A stretch of 59,006 nt of DNA from Gammaproteobacteria bacterium. GTDB taxonomy: Bacteria > Pseudomonadota > Gammaproteobacteria > Pseudomonadales > Azotimanducaceae. The position numbers and the translations under genes were made by a program. Where the stretch lies: assembly GCA_028821125.1 (NCBI GenBank), contig JAPPHD010000147.1, forward strand, positions 1-59,006, given 5' to 3'. Shown here piece after piece: positions 43,096 through 53,835 of the stretch (its first letter is position 1; every line of letters starts with the position of its first letter). The notes under the pieces were generated by a model. It had not been told where the DNA came from. It ran no database searches and saw only the letters and a program-made list of their open reading frames with translations.

Positions 43096-44313
43096 ATGGC
43101 CGCACTGGACGGACTTCGGATACTGGACATGACCCAATACGAGGCGGGCACCTCCTGCACCCAGGCGCTTGCCTGGCTCGGCGCGGACGTGGTGAAGGTG
43201 GAGGCGCCCGACATCGGCGACCCGGGCCGCGGCGTGGGCCGGTATTCGACCGAGGACTACTCCGCCTACTTCTGCGCCTGGAACGCCAACAAGCGAAGCC
43301 TGGCGCTGAACCTGCGCAGCCGCAAGGGCCGCGGGATCCTGCTGGAAATGGCGCCGAAGTTCGATGTTTTCGTCGAGAACTACGGTCCCGGCGTCATCGA
43401 GCGGCTGAACATCGGCTACGACGTGCTCAAGGCGGCCAACCCGGGAATCGTCTACGTCCGCATCAAGGGTTTCGGCGCCTCCGGCCCCTGGTCCGGATAC
43501 CGCTGCATGGACATGGTGGCACAGGCGGCTGCCGGCGCCTTCTCGGTCACCGGGGAAGCGGACGGGCCGCCGATGATGCCGGGCAGCACCATCGGCGACT
43601 CCGGCACCGGCGTGCAGGCGGCCATGGCGATCCTGGCCGCGTACATCCAGAAACAGCGCACCGGCGCCGGCCAGGAGGTGGAGCTGTCGATGCAGGAGGC
43701 GGCGGCCTACTACGTCCGCACCCGCACCTACCTGGGTTCAGGCTGGGACAAGCGCCCGGCGCCGCGCACCGGCAACGCCGGCGGCGTGCCGCCGGTGAAC
43801 ATCTACCCGTGCAAACCGTTCGGCGCCAACGACTACATCTACCTGATGCCGGTGAACGAGGGCCACTGGGACGCGCTCTGCGCGGCGATCGAGCGCGGCG
43901 ACCTGCTGCTCGACCCGCGCTTTGCGGACGTGGGTTCACGCATCGAGAACGGCGACGCCCTGTACGAGGAGATCCGCAACTGGACCGGACAGCGCACCAA
44001 ATACGAGGCAATGGAGGCCATCGCCGGCGCCGGCGTCCCCTGTTCGGCCTGTCTCGACACCGTGGAAATGCATCACGACCCGCACCTCACCGAGCGCGGA
44101 TTCGTGTACGAAATGGACCTGCCCGTACACGGCAGGGTGCCCATGCTCGGGTTTGCGCCAAGGCTGTCGGAATCCACCGTGGAAATGGAGCGCGCGCCGC
44201 GGTTGGGCGAGCACACCCACGAGGTACTCGCTGCCGAACTCGAAATGAGCGAGCGGCAAATCGCCGCGCTGCAGGAACAAGGCGTCATCGGCGATCCGCT
44301 GCGCTTCACGTAG
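43096..44313 (+). CDS. Family III CoA-transferase (CaiB/BaiF)
   Basis: 405 residues from ATG 43096 (GGAGG 6 nt upstream); a start at 43045 is possible but less likely. The N-terminal LDGLRILDMTQYEAGTSCTQ, then DVVKVEAPDIGDPGRG, and the catalytic aspartate D168 in STIGDSGTGV are as expected in the family. The enzyme moves CoA between two carboxylic acids. A strong hairpin (44325-44373) follows the stop. Substrate unknown. Confidence 0.93.
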   Translation: MAALDGLRILDMTQYEAGTSCTQALAWLGADVVKVEAPDIGDPGRGVGRYSTEDYSAYFCAWNANKRSLALNLRSRKGRGILLEMAPKFDVFVENYGPGVIERLNIGYDVLKAANPGIVYVRIKGFGASGPWSGYRCMDMVAQAAAGAFSVTGEADGPPMMPGSTIGDSGTGVQAAMAILAAYIQKQRTGAGQEVELSMQEAAAYYVRTRTYLGSGWDKRPAPRTGNAGGVPPVNIYPCKPFGANDYIYLMPVNEGHWDALCAAIERGDLLLDPRFADVGSRIENGDALYEEIRNWTGQRTKYEAMEAIAGAGVPCSACLDTVEMHHDPHLTERGFVYEMDLPVHGRVPMLGFAPRLSESTVEMERAPRLGEHTHEVLAAELEMSERQIAALQEQGVIGDPLRFT

Positions 44314-44324
44314 GCGCGGCGGCC

Positions 44325-44373
44325 GCCGCCGTTCGCGCTCCGGTCGCTGCGCTCCCTGCACGCGAACGGCGGC
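44325..44373 (+). terminator. Strong GC hairpin after the CoA-transferase gene
   Basis: The arms GCCGCCGTTCGCG (44325-44337) and CGCGAACGGCGGC (44361-44373) pair perfectly over 13 bp with a 23-nt loop. No T-run follows, so it may be a terminator-like or REP-like hairpin. It marks the left side of the accessory islet. Confidence 0.55.
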
Positions 44374-44564
44374 GCTCTCCCGGAACTGGATTGACCATGA
44401 ACACCGGAAGAAAGGAACATGCAGCATCAACACGAGGGCGATGAACCAACACGAAAGCAATCCTTAACTTTGCCCTCAAACTGTCCAAACGGACCCGACC
44501 ACCTCAATCCGTTGCTGATTGGGTTTTCATGGCATTGATCGAACTGCCGACATGTGGGAATCGC

Positions 44565-45518
44565 TCAAGCTACTTTCGTAGCGTCCAGAAAGCGTTGATA
44601 CCGCTCTTCAAGGCGTTGAACCCCCGGACGTTCGCCGAGTTTTCTGGGAAGGGTGATTCGCTGTCCGTGCAAGCCCTGAATTGCATGACGGAGCGTCGGG
44701 CCGTCGGATTCTTCAAGTACGTCGGTACGCACATGGATGACGTGATCCGGTCTTACGCCGACAAAAAATCTGTCGAATGCAGCATGATGCAATCGACAAA
44801 GCGATAGTCCATTGCTGACTACCGGTTCACCTTCCGGCTCGGGGTCAGGAATGATGTGTGCGGCTTCCAACAACTCACTGTGGCGCAGGCGGCAGAAGGA
44901 GCAACGATGTCTGTATGCACGGAGAACCCGTTCGCGAAACGCAGTTTGATGAACGCGACGCCTGGTCAGGGTTGTTACATATTGGCGACGCACTTCAGCC
45001 ACCTGCAAGCCGGCCGTTTCGGGTTGTGCCCGAAACTCCAGGTTTGCGGCATCGTCAACGGCAACGGAGAACGTAAGCGCCTCGGGGAAGTCGTGAACCA
45101 CATAGACTGGCCAGATTGCGAGGTACCGGCCGGGCAGAATGCCATGGAAATACACGAGAGGCAGTTGCTTTTCCATGGCGTACCTTAGCCCGACGTTGTC
45201 CCGGTGTCCCGGGTCCGTTCCGCGGTATCGGTACCGCAGAAGCCCGCTGGGGGCGAAGGCATCGTCATAGGGACCGTTCGGCGAGCTGGTGATTGACAAC
45301 GGTGCATGCAAGAGAGCCGGTTTGAATATTCCGGATGGTCCGATGACACACACGCGTCGGCTGTCAAAGACGAAGCCCTGTTCCAGGGCAACCCGGGGCA
45401 GGACTTCTCCGTGAGTCAGGACCAGGCTGTCCAGCCATGAGAAGGCGGCTGTTCGAACCCCGACATCGACGGTGCGGTCGAAATCTGCCAACCCTGATTC
45501 AGCGGGATTTTGGACCAT
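44565..45518 (-). CDS. HNH endonuclease (putative restriction-type)
   Basis: 317 residues. The C-terminal third is an HNH domain with two zinc-knuckle-like cysteine pairs: CSFCRLRHSELLEAAHIIP and LSLCRLHHAAFDRFF, where AAHI and the later HH form the metal site. The N-terminal about 195 residues are an unrecognised domain such as is common in HNH restriction-like enzymes, possibly binding modified or specific DNA. No methylase gene is adjacent. It is more AT-rich than its neighbours and stands next to a toxin-antitoxin pair, which suggests transfer. The defence role is inference. Confidence 0.85.
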   Translation of the reverse strand: MVQNPAESGLADFDRTVDVGVRTAAFSWLDSLVLTHGEVLPRVALEQGFVFDSRRVCVIGPSGIFKPALLHAPLSITSSPNGPYDDAFAPSGLLRYRYRGTDPGHRDNVGLRYAMEKQLPLVYFHGILPGRYLAIWPVYVVHDFPEALTFSVAVDDAANLEFRAQPETAGLQVAEVRRQYVTTLTRRRVHQTAFRERVLRAYRHRCSFCRLRHSELLEAAHIIPDPEPEGEPVVSNGLSLCRLHHAAFDRFFVGVRPDHVIHVRTDVLEESDGPTLRHAIQGLHGQRITLPRKLGERPGVQRLEERYQRFLDATKVA

Positions 45519-45539
45519 GGGTACGCGACCGGCCCGTTG

Positions 45540-45803
45540 TTACTCGTAGTGAGTCCAAAGGCGTAACACTTTCACCGCATTTTCTTCCTCGAGAACCTGG
45601 TAAACCAGTCGGTGTTGAATGTTGATTCTTCGAGAGTACGCACCAGCCAGATCGCCCACCAATTTCTCATACGGAGGCGGATTCTGGTAGGGATTGGCCT
45701 GAATGACGTCCAGCAACGTTTGGGCTCGCGCCTTTAACCCCGCCCTTGCCAGCTTTTTCGCGTCCTTCCTGGCCTGCGATGTGAAGTAAAGCTCCCACAT
45801 CAC
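45540..45803 (-). CDS. yoeB: YoeB/Txe family toxin
   Basis: 87 residues. It aligns with YoeB: MWELYFTSQARKDAKKLARAGLK at the start (seen as MWELYFTSQARKDAKKL), PPPYEKLVGDLAGAYSRRIN in the middle and HRLVYQVLE, ending in THYE. YoeB is a ribosome-dependent mRNA interferase. Catalytic candidates are Glu in PYEKL, Arg in SRRIN and the C-terminal His/Tyr. It overlaps the antitoxin stop by 4 nt, so it is made from the same mRNA. Confidence 0.93.
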   Translation of the reverse strand: MMWELYFTSQARKDAKKLARAGLKARAQTLLDVIQANPYQNPPPYEKLVGDLAGAYSRRINIQHRLVYQVLEEENAVKVLRLWTHYE

Positions 45804-46042
45804 CAGTCAAGGTCGGTTTTACAGTCTTCCAGACTGGTTTCCAATCCTTGACGTATGGATTCGCGCATGCCGGGCATGGAAACCAGGTAGAGCGTTTCGT
45901 TGATCGCGTTCCAGTCCTGTTCCGCCAGGAGAACCGCGTTTCCACGCTTGCCGGTAATCACAATCGGTTTATGTGATTGCGTTGTTTCATCGATGAGGCG
46001 ATAAAGTCTGGAACGGGCATCGGTAGCATTGAGAGTGGTCAT
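45800..46042 (-). CDS. yefM: Phd/YefM family antitoxin
   Basis: 80 residues. The Phd/YefM pattern is clear: TTLNATDARSRLYRLIDETT at the start (DNA-binding dimer part), then KPIVITGKRGNAVLLAEQDWNAI and an acidic C-terminal tail that would block the toxin. It stands first in the operon and overlaps the toxin by 4 nt. A perfect palindrome just upstream (46070-46085) fits its operator. As in the family it should repress its own promoter together with the toxin. Confidence 0.93.
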   Translation of the reverse strand: MTTLNATDARSRLYRLIDETTQSHKPIVITGKRGNAVLLAEQDWNAINETLYLVSMPGMRESIRQGLETSLEDCKTDLDW

Positions 46043-46069
46043 GCAATCCTCTCCGAGAAAACCATGAAA

Positions 46070-46085
46070 GTACGTTATAACGTAC
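46070..46085 (-). promoter_or_regulatory. Probable toxin-antitoxin operator palindrome
   Basis: GTACGTTATAACGTAC is a perfect 16-bp palindrome about 27 nt upstream of the antitoxin start. YefM-type repressors bind TGTACA-like palindromes at this place; the half site GTACGTTA differs in detail, so this is a likely but untested operator. Confidence 0.6.
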
Positions 46086-46161
46086 GTTTAGTCAACAAAT
46101 CGGCACTCCAAAGTGCCGGACGCACTGCGCAAGCGGCTCAATTGCGGCGAATCGACTCGTC

Positions 46162-46266
46162 CCTATCAATCTGGACGACCTGCCCTATTGCCAAGTCATC
46201 GAATCGGAACGCGTGGAATTCAAGGTAAGCTGGAACCCGAAAACGAGGTTAACCGAACCCATCTGA
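46162..46266 (+). pseudogene. 5' fragment of an AlbA_2-domain (RecG-like) regulator gene
   Basis: In one plus-strand frame the DNA reads PINLDDLPYCQVIESERVEF, then KVSWNPKTRLTEPI and a stop. The wording ESERVEFKxSWNP is the start of AlbA_2 (Schlafen-type) DNA-binding proteins, which normally continue with a long ATP-binding part. Here there is no clear start codon and the frame ends after about 35 codons. It is probably a remnant left by a deletion or insertion next to the toxin-antitoxin pair. Confidence 0.55.
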
Positions 46267-46285
46267 GCGGAGCAGAGGCATTGAG

Positions 46286-48214
46286 ATGACCGGCATCGAC
46301 ATCGAATACGCCGTGGATTGGCGGCAACTCGAGGATCTTTTTCAGTCTGTCGAACGCCCCGGTGGATTCTGCACCCACGGCCGGGAGTTTGCTGCCATGC
46401 CAACGGTGGAAGTGGCCGGGGTCGGGATGCTCTCCTTTCCGGTTCCGGTCGCCCAGATACGGTCCCTGGTAGCAGCGGCGGAACGCGCCCCGTACGGCAA
46501 GGGCGCCGACACTCTGGTGGACACCAGCGTGCGCGACTGCTGGCAGATCGGCGCCGACAGGATTCGCCTGGGTGGCAGGGGTTGGGCGAGTACTTCCGAG
46601 CACACTCTGAACGCCGCGGCGGCCGGTCTCGGGTGTCCCGCCGACAGGCTCGATGCGCGACTCTACAAGCTGCTGCTGTACGAAACGGGCGGTTTCTTTG
46701 CCGCGCATCGCGACACCGAGAAAGCCGACGGCATGGTCGCCACCCTCTCGGTCACGCTACCGGCCGCGGGCGCCGGGGGTGAACTCGTCGTCAGGCACCG
46801 CGCCGAGGAGGCGGTAATCGACATGAATGCGACCGAGCCTTCCGAACTTGCTTACGCGGCATTTTACGCCGACTGCACACATGAAACCCGCCCGGTTCTC
46901 GACGGGTACCGGTTGTCTCTCGTGTTCAATCTCTGTCTGAAGCCGGGTGATACGGAAACTCCCCGGCAGGCGCCCGACTATTCGAGCACGGTTCAAGGAA
47001 TCGCGGAACAGCTCATCGCCTGGCGCGAGGGAGAACACGGTCCCGACAAGCTGGTCTGGATGCTCGAACACGACTACAGCCAGGCGGGCCTGTCGTTCGA
47101 TTCACTGAAAAACGCGGATGGGGCACTGGCCCGGGTTCTTGAGCGCTCGACGAACGACGCGAAATGCGAGTTTTACGCGGCGATCGTTCATGTCGAAGAG
47201 CAAGGCACGGCGCGCTACGCGGACGGAGAGTATTTCGATGGCTGGGGTTGGCGCGGCGACGATGCCGACGACCTTGAATTCGACGAGATTCTCGATGGGC
47301 GCTATTGGCTCGACGGATGGGTCGGTTCCGATGGCGAGGAGGCGCCCTTCGGGAAGATTGCACTGAATCCGGGCGAAGCCCTGCCCGCGGGGGCCCTCGA
47401 CCACGCCGAACCGGACGAGCAATGGGTGAACGAGGCAACTGGAAACGAGGGTGTTACCCTGGAACGGGCTTATCGCCACGCAGCATTCGTCATCTGGCCG
47501 CGTTGCCGAACACTGGATCTTCTCGCCGACGAGAGCATCGACGCAGCCATCGCCTGGGCTCAACGGCAGATTGCGGCAGATCCGGCCCTGGCAGACGGCC
47601 TGATCGAACGGCTCATCGAGTTCTGGCCGCCAACTTCCCCGCGCCGTGAAGACAAGAGCAGAACCGCAATGTTGCGCCTGCTCGAACAGGCAGGCGACGC
47701 CATGCTTGCGATGCGCTTTCTGCGAGAGATCGTCGCACGACTCTACGATGGCAGCGAAAGCGAGGCCTTGCATTCCTTGCTGGAGTTCGTGGGGCCTGCC
47801 GATGCCGCTCCCTTTCTGGCCGATCTCGCCGGCAATCGATTCGAATTTCGGCCCCGCGAAACGCTGCAGTTGCTGCTGCACGCCGGGGATCTGAACGGAT
47901 TCGATTGGCGCCAGACACTCGCGGATAGCGCCCGTGCCGTGCTGGCCGCCCTGCCGACTGCGCTACGATCGGTTCGGGGCGGGAACATTGTGAGCTGGCC
48001 GCCCGCGGATTCGCGCGGGAAAATGAATGCCGGGGCGCTGCGAGACCTTTTCCTGCTGGCTTGGCGTTGCGGCCTGACGGACGCAGCGCAACGCGCGGCA
48101 GAGACTGTCGCGGAGTATCCCGCGGCCATTGAGCCGGAACGGACGGTTCCGCAGGCATTGGCAGGGCTGCGCCGGGAGCAGGGTTTGTCGACCGGCGGCG
48201 CCTACGCCAACTGA
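46286..48214 (+). CDS. 2-oxoglutarate/Fe(II)-dependent oxygenase with long C-terminal region
   Basis: 642 residues. The N-terminal about 220 residues look like a prolyl-4-hydroxylase-type 2OG oxygenase: H141 and D143 in AAHRDTEK, H199 in CTHETRP and R209 in GYRLSLVFNL. These are the iron and 2-oxoglutarate ligands. The remaining about 420 residues are helical and acidic with no recognised domain (for example ALAWAQRQIAADPALADGLIERL-type stretches). No signal peptide. It follows the remnant at 46162 and may be part of the same accessory region. The substrate is unknown. Confidence 0.82.
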   Translation: MTGIDIEYAVDWRQLEDLFQSVERPGGFCTHGREFAAMPTVEVAGVGMLSFPVPVAQIRSLVAAAERAPYGKGADTLVDTSVRDCWQIGADRIRLGGRGWASTSEHTLNAAAAGLGCPADRLDARLYKLLLYETGGFFAAHRDTEKADGMVATLSVTLPAAGAGGELVVRHRAEEAVIDMNATEPSELAYAAFYADCTHETRPVLDGYRLSLVFNLCLKPGDTETPRQAPDYSSTVQGIAEQLIAWREGEHGPDKLVWMLEHDYSQAGLSFDSLKNADGALARVLERSTNDAKCEFYAAIVHVEEQGTARYADGEYFDGWGWRGDDADDLEFDEILDGRYWLDGWVGSDGEEAPFGKIALNPGEALPAGALDHAEPDEQWVNEATGNEGVTLERAYRHAAFVIWPRCRTLDLLADESIDAAIAWAQRQIAADPALADGLIERLIEFWPPTSPRREDKSRTAMLRLLEQAGDAMLAMRFLREIVARLYDGSESEALHSLLEFVGPADAAPFLADLAGNRFEFRPRETLQLLLHAGDLNGFDWRQTLADSARAVLAALPTALRSVRGGNIVSWPPADSRGKMNAGALRDLFLLAWRCGLTDAAQRAAETVAEYPAAIEPERTVPQALAGLRREQGLSTGGAYAN

Positions 48215-48511
48215 CTTCCGCTGACCGCAGACGGCGTGGCTTACTGGCTTCACCTGATCCTCTGCCATCGCTAAACTGCCCGCCTGCCGGCACAGGGTTC
48301 CGGCAGCAACCAACGACGTCGCGATACACTCGTTTGTCCGTCGACTTGCTGTCTGGTCCCTGTGGGGCAATCTGATGTGCGATACTGAAACCCGACTCAA
48401 GATTCAGGGTTGCGTTGCCCGATCGGCTCCCGTCCGACGCGAGAACAATGCACTTCGCCTCCTTGCAGGCACCCGACCCACCGACAATTTGCTGGAAAAG
48501 AGACCGCAGCT
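48215..48511. other. Intergenic stretch without recognised features
   Basis: About 300 bp between the oxygenase and the monooxygenase genes. No hairpin with a T-run, no repeat of the dispersed family and no supported small gene. The monooxygenase frame is open upstream to 48410, but similarity begins at the ATG 48512. Confidence 0.5.
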
Positions 48512-50317
<1,806 letters not shown>

Positions 50318-50322
50318 CCGGG

Positions 50323-51660
50323 TCAGGGCATGATCCCTTCGTAGTGCGTGTTCCACATCAGGTGCACCCAGATACTGACGAAATAACCCACCGCGATGAT
50401 CGGCGTCCACTTCAGGTGCCCGAAGAACGTATAGAAACCGCGCGCCTGGCCCATCAGCGCCACGCCCGCCGCCGAGCCGATGGACAGCATGCTGCCGCCC
50501 ACCCCGGCCGTCAGCGTCACCAGGAGCCACTGGTAGATGTCCATGGCCGGGTTCATCTGCAGCACCGCCACCATCACGGGGATGTTGTCGACGATTGCCG
50601 AGAGTATGCCCACCATGGTGTTGGCGAACGTGGGGCCGAGTTCCACGTACATGTACTGGGAGACGAGTTCCAGATAACCGACGAAACCGAGGCCGCCCAC
50701 GCACATGATGACGCCGAAGAAGAAGAGCAGCGTATCCCACTCGGCGCGTGCCACCTCGCGGAAGCTGTCGTAGGGCCGTATGAAATCGCCCGCCTCCTCG
50801 CCTTCGGCCCCGCCCCGGACCGGGGGTACGCTGGTGATGGCCAGGTAGTGGCCGAATATCTTCAGGTAGGCAAGCCCCGTCATCATGCCGAGAAAGGGCG
50901 GCAGGTGCAGGAAGTTGTGGAAGGAGACGGCGGTGGCGATGGTGCACAGGAACAGGAACATGATGCGCTTGGCGCCGCGGCGCATCGTTACCTGCTCATC
51001 GCTCACGTCCGGCGTCCTGTTCTCGACGAAGAACGCCATGAACACCGCCGGGATGATGTAGTTCACCACCGAGGGCACGAACAGCGCAAAGAACGTGAAG
51101 AAGTCGACGATGCCCCGTTGCCAGACCATGAGCGTCGTGATGTCGCCGAACGGGCTGAAGGCGCCGCCGGCGTTCGCGGCCACCACGATGTTCACGCAGC
51201 CGATGCCGATGAAGCGCCTGTTCCCCGCGCCGACGGCCAGCACCACCGCGCACATCACCAGGGCCGTGGTGAGGTTGTCGATGATGGGCGAGAGGAAGAA
51301 GCTGATGACCCCCGTGATCCAGAAGAGCTGGCGGTAACTGAACCCGTGGCGCACCAGCCATGAGCGCAGCGCCTCGAAAACGCGCCGTTCGCTCATCGAA
51401 TTGACGTAGGTCATGGCGCAGAGCAGGAACAGGAACAGTTCGCCGAACTCGATGAGGAAATGACGCACCGCCTCTTCGGCGGCGTGAGTCATGCTGCCGC
51501 CGGCGTACTCCGCGGCGATGAAGGCCCAGATAATCCCGGCGCCCAGCATGACCGGCACCGACTTGCGCAGGTGCGTGAACTCTTCGGCAATGACCACCGA
51601 GTAGGAAAGCACGAAAACCACCAAGCAGGTGACGCCGACCCAATGCGCAGTAAGATCCAT
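50323..51660 (-). CDS. nhaD: Na+/H+ antiporter NhaD
   Basis: 445 residues with about twelve hydrophobic segments. The NhaD-type blocks FFLSPIIDNLTTALVM and VVAANAGGAFSPFGDITTLMVW are present, as is the repeat-like IVDNIPVMVAVLQMNP near residues 353-368. The ion-transport superfamily signature and two Asp/Asn-Asn-type helix breaks are seen. It should expel Na+ in exchange for protons, fitting a marine or saline habitat. It converges with the monooxygenase gene, 5 nt apart at the stops. Confidence 0.93.
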   Translation of the reverse strand: MDLTAHWVGVTCLVVFVLSYSVVIAEEFTHLRKSVPVMLGAGIIWAFIAAEYAGGSMTHAAEEAVRHFLIEFGELFLFLLCAMTYVNSMSERRVFEALRSWLVRHGFSYRQLFWITGVISFFLSPIIDNLTTALVMCAVVLAVGAGNRRFIGIGCVNIVVAANAGGAFSPFGDITTLMVWQRGIVDFFTFFALFVPSVVNYIIPAVFMAFFVENRTPDVSDEQVTMRRGAKRIMFLFLCTIATAVSFHNFLHLPPFLGMMTGLAYLKIFGHYLAITSVPPVRGGAEGEEAGDFIRPYDSFREVARAEWDTLLFFFGVIMCVGGLGFVGYLELVSQYMYVELGPTFANTMVGILSAIVDNIPVMVAVLQMNPAMDIYQWLLVTLTAGVGGSMLSIGSAAGVALMGQARGFYTFFGHLKWTPIIAVGYFVSIWVHLMWNTHYEGIMP

Positions 51661-51871
51661 CGTGTTGTCCCGCCTCCTGTGGGTGTTTTTTCAGTGGTCC
51701 ATCGCTGCTGCGGGCCGTCCACCGGCCCGCGCGCAGGCGCAGTTTGCCAAACATCACCGAGCAGCGTACAGACGCAGTAGAAAAATAATCCTGCGCGTGC
51801 CCTGCCCCGCCGTCTTCTGATTGCCTGTCGATACCCGCTAGAATGCCGGGTTTTCGCGTGGGGCGGACTCA

Positions 51872-52849
51872 ATGAACACGCTGGACGGGTTCACCGGCAG
51901 CATCGGCCATACGCCGCTGATTCGCATCAGGAGCCTCTCCGTGGCGACGGGTTGCGAAATCCTGGGCAAGGCGGAGTTTCTGAATCCGGGCGGCTCCGTC
52001 AAGGACCGGGCAGCGCTCTGGATGGTGCGCGAACATGAGAAGAGCGGCGCGCTCCGGGCGGGCGGCACCGTCGTGGAAGGCACCGCCGGCAACACCGGCA
52101 TCGGTCTCGCCCATGTGTGCAACGAGCGCGGCTACCCCTGCGTCATCTACATGCCAGACAACCAGTCGCCGGAGAAGGTCGAGATACTGAAGACCCTGGG
52201 CGCGGAGGTGCGCGTGGTCGCCACGGTTCCCTACAAGGACCCCATGAACTATCAGAAGCAGGCGGGGCGCCATGCCGAGTCGCTCGAAAACGCCGTCTGG
52301 GCGAACCAGTTCGACAACGTCGCCAACCGGCTCGCGCACTACGAGTCCACGGCCCCGGAGATCTGGGAGCAGACCAGGGGCGGGGTCGACGCTTTCACCT
52401 GCTCCGTGGGCACGGGCGGCACGCTGGCGGGAGTATCCCGCTACCTGAAGGAGAAGAGCCGCGACATCCGGATCGTGCTGGCCGACCCTCACGGCAGCGC
52501 CCTATACAACTGGGTGACCACCGGGGAGGCCGTCATGACGCCGGGGCCCTCCATTACCGAGGGCATCGGCAACAGCCGGGTCACCGACAACCTGGCGGGC
52601 ACCGAGATCGACGACGCCGTTCAGGTGCCCGATCAGCCCATGGTGTCCATGGTCTACGAAATGCTCCGCGGCGAGGGCTGGTTCTTCGGCTCGAGTACCG
52701 GCATCAATCTCTGCGCCGCGGTGCAGGTGGCCGAGTCGCTGGGCCCGGGCCACACGATCGTGACCGTGCTGGCGGACGCCGGGCACAAGTACCAGTCGAG
52801 CCTGTTCAACCGGGGCTTTCTCGCCGAGAGAGGGTTGTCGCCCGATTAG
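51872..52849 (+). CDS. Cysteine synthase A-like PLP enzyme
   Basis: 325 residues. O-acetylserine sulfhydrylase family: the PLP lysine is K44 in NPGGSVKDRAA, the substrate loop is VEGTAGNTGIGLAH and the phosphate cradle CSVGTGGTLAGVS. The C-terminal FGSSTGINLCAA completes the PLP site. It makes cysteine from O-acetylserine and sulfide. The first loop has TAGNTG (as in CysK) rather than the CysM form. No cysE is adjacent. Confidence 0.9.
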   Translation: MNTLDGFTGSIGHTPLIRIRSLSVATGCEILGKAEFLNPGGSVKDRAALWMVREHEKSGALRAGGTVVEGTAGNTGIGLAHVCNERGYPCVIYMPDNQSPEKVEILKTLGAEVRVVATVPYKDPMNYQKQAGRHAESLENAVWANQFDNVANRLAHYESTAPEIWEQTRGGVDAFTCSVGTGGTLAGVSRYLKEKSRDIRIVLADPHGSALYNWVTTGEAVMTPGPSITEGIGNSRVTDNLAGTEIDDAVQVPDQPMVSMVYEMLRGEGWFFGSSTGINLCAAVQVAESLGPGHTIVTVLADAGHKYQSSLFNRGFLAERGLSPD

Positions 52850-52900
52850 CGCAGCTCGCGCCGGCCTGCGGCGCCGGTGAATTCCCGGGAAGCGACTCCC

Positions 52901-53758
52901 TCAGGGAATTCTCACCCGTGCGGCGGGAACCGGCAGCCCCGCAACGCCTGTGCGGGTTGTGTAGATCGCTCCGTCCCTCTCGCCGGCGCTGCCTTCGGAA
53001 CCGGAAACGACATACAGTTCATCGAGGTAGCGCCCGCCGAAGCAGAGACTTGTGCACATGGGCTGCGGGATCTCGATGAACTCCCGCTCTTCGCCGGCGG
53101 CGGAGTAGACACCGACTCCGTTGCCGCCCGCAAGCGCCACCCAGACGCTTCCGTCCTCAGCTACCACGAGACCGTCCGGGGCGCCGCGGGCCGTCCGGAC
53201 GAAGGGTCGTTTTTCACCGAGCGACCCATCGTCTCCGACCTCGTAGCAATAGACCGTCTGCCGGCCGGAATCGGAGTGGTAGAGAAGGCTCCCGTCCGGG
53301 GAGAAGCCGAGCCCGTTGGTCAACTGCACGTCGGTGCCCACCACCCGCGCCGAGCCGTCGAGATCGATCAGGTGCAGGTCGCCCGCCCGCGGTTCCCGCC
53401 CGTCGTCGAACACCGGGCTTGCCCCGAGGCTGCCGGCGTAGATCCTTCCCTCGCCGTCGGTGGTCAGATCGTTGTAGCCGATGTTGCCCGCCGCCTCGTC
53501 GCGGTCGAGCACGGTCACGGTCGCGCCGCCGTCGAACGGCTTGTAGGAGATGTTGCGCCCGCTCACGATCAGGCCGCCGCCTTCGTGCAGCGCCATGCCC
53601 CCGATGCCGCGCCGGTGGCCGAACACCGTGGAGACGCCGCCATCGCTACCGAGACAGTAGACGCCGCCGAACAGCACGTCGCTGAACAGCAGCCCGCGTT
53701 CCGGGCTCCAGACCGGTCCTTCGATCAATCCGTAACCCTCGGCCAGTTTTTCCAGCAC
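52901..53758 (-). CDS. SMP-30/gluconolactonase family protein
   Basis: 285 residues from GTG 53758, chosen for the near-perfect GGAGGGGAG ribosome site; the open frame runs upstream without similarity. Blade-like repeats of a beta-propeller: EGPVWSPERGLLFSDVLFG, GYNDLTTDGEGRIYAGSLG, LTNGLGFSPDGSLLYHSDS and APDGLVVAEDGSVWVALAGG. The metal ligands (Glu in the first, Asn and Asp in the later blades) are present. It should hydrolyse a lactone, such as the ester product of a Baeyer-Villiger enzyme; this link is inference from the neighbourhood. Confidence 0.9.
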   Translation of the reverse strand: MLEKLAEGYGLIEGPVWSPERGLLFSDVLFGGVYCLGSDGGVSTVFGHRRGIGGMALHEGGGLIVSGRNISYKPFDGGATVTVLDRDEAAGNIGYNDLTTDGEGRIYAGSLGASPVFDDGREPRAGDLHLIDLDGSARVVGTDVQLTNGLGFSPDGSLLYHSDSGRQTVYCYEVGDDGSLGEKRPFVRTARGAPDGLVVAEDGSVWVALAGGNGVGVYSAAGEEREFIEIPQPMCTSLCFGGRYLDELYVVSGSEGSAGERDGAIYTTRTGVAGLPVPAARVRIP

Positions 53759-53835
53759 TTCTCCCCTCCGCGTTTTTCTTCGGACAGGCCTGAATCGGCC
53801 GGCCCCGGTAACGGGTTGCTTCCGCCCGGTGCCGC

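Noticed and set aside
44529-44807. 92-codon plus-strand frame at the 3' side of the HNH gene
   Set aside because: It overlaps the HNH coding region in antisense and lacks a ribosome site or family.
46070-46085. Palindrome considered as a phage or integron attachment site
   Set aside because: It lies just upstream of a Phd/YefM antitoxin gene, where an operator is expected, and no integrase is present.
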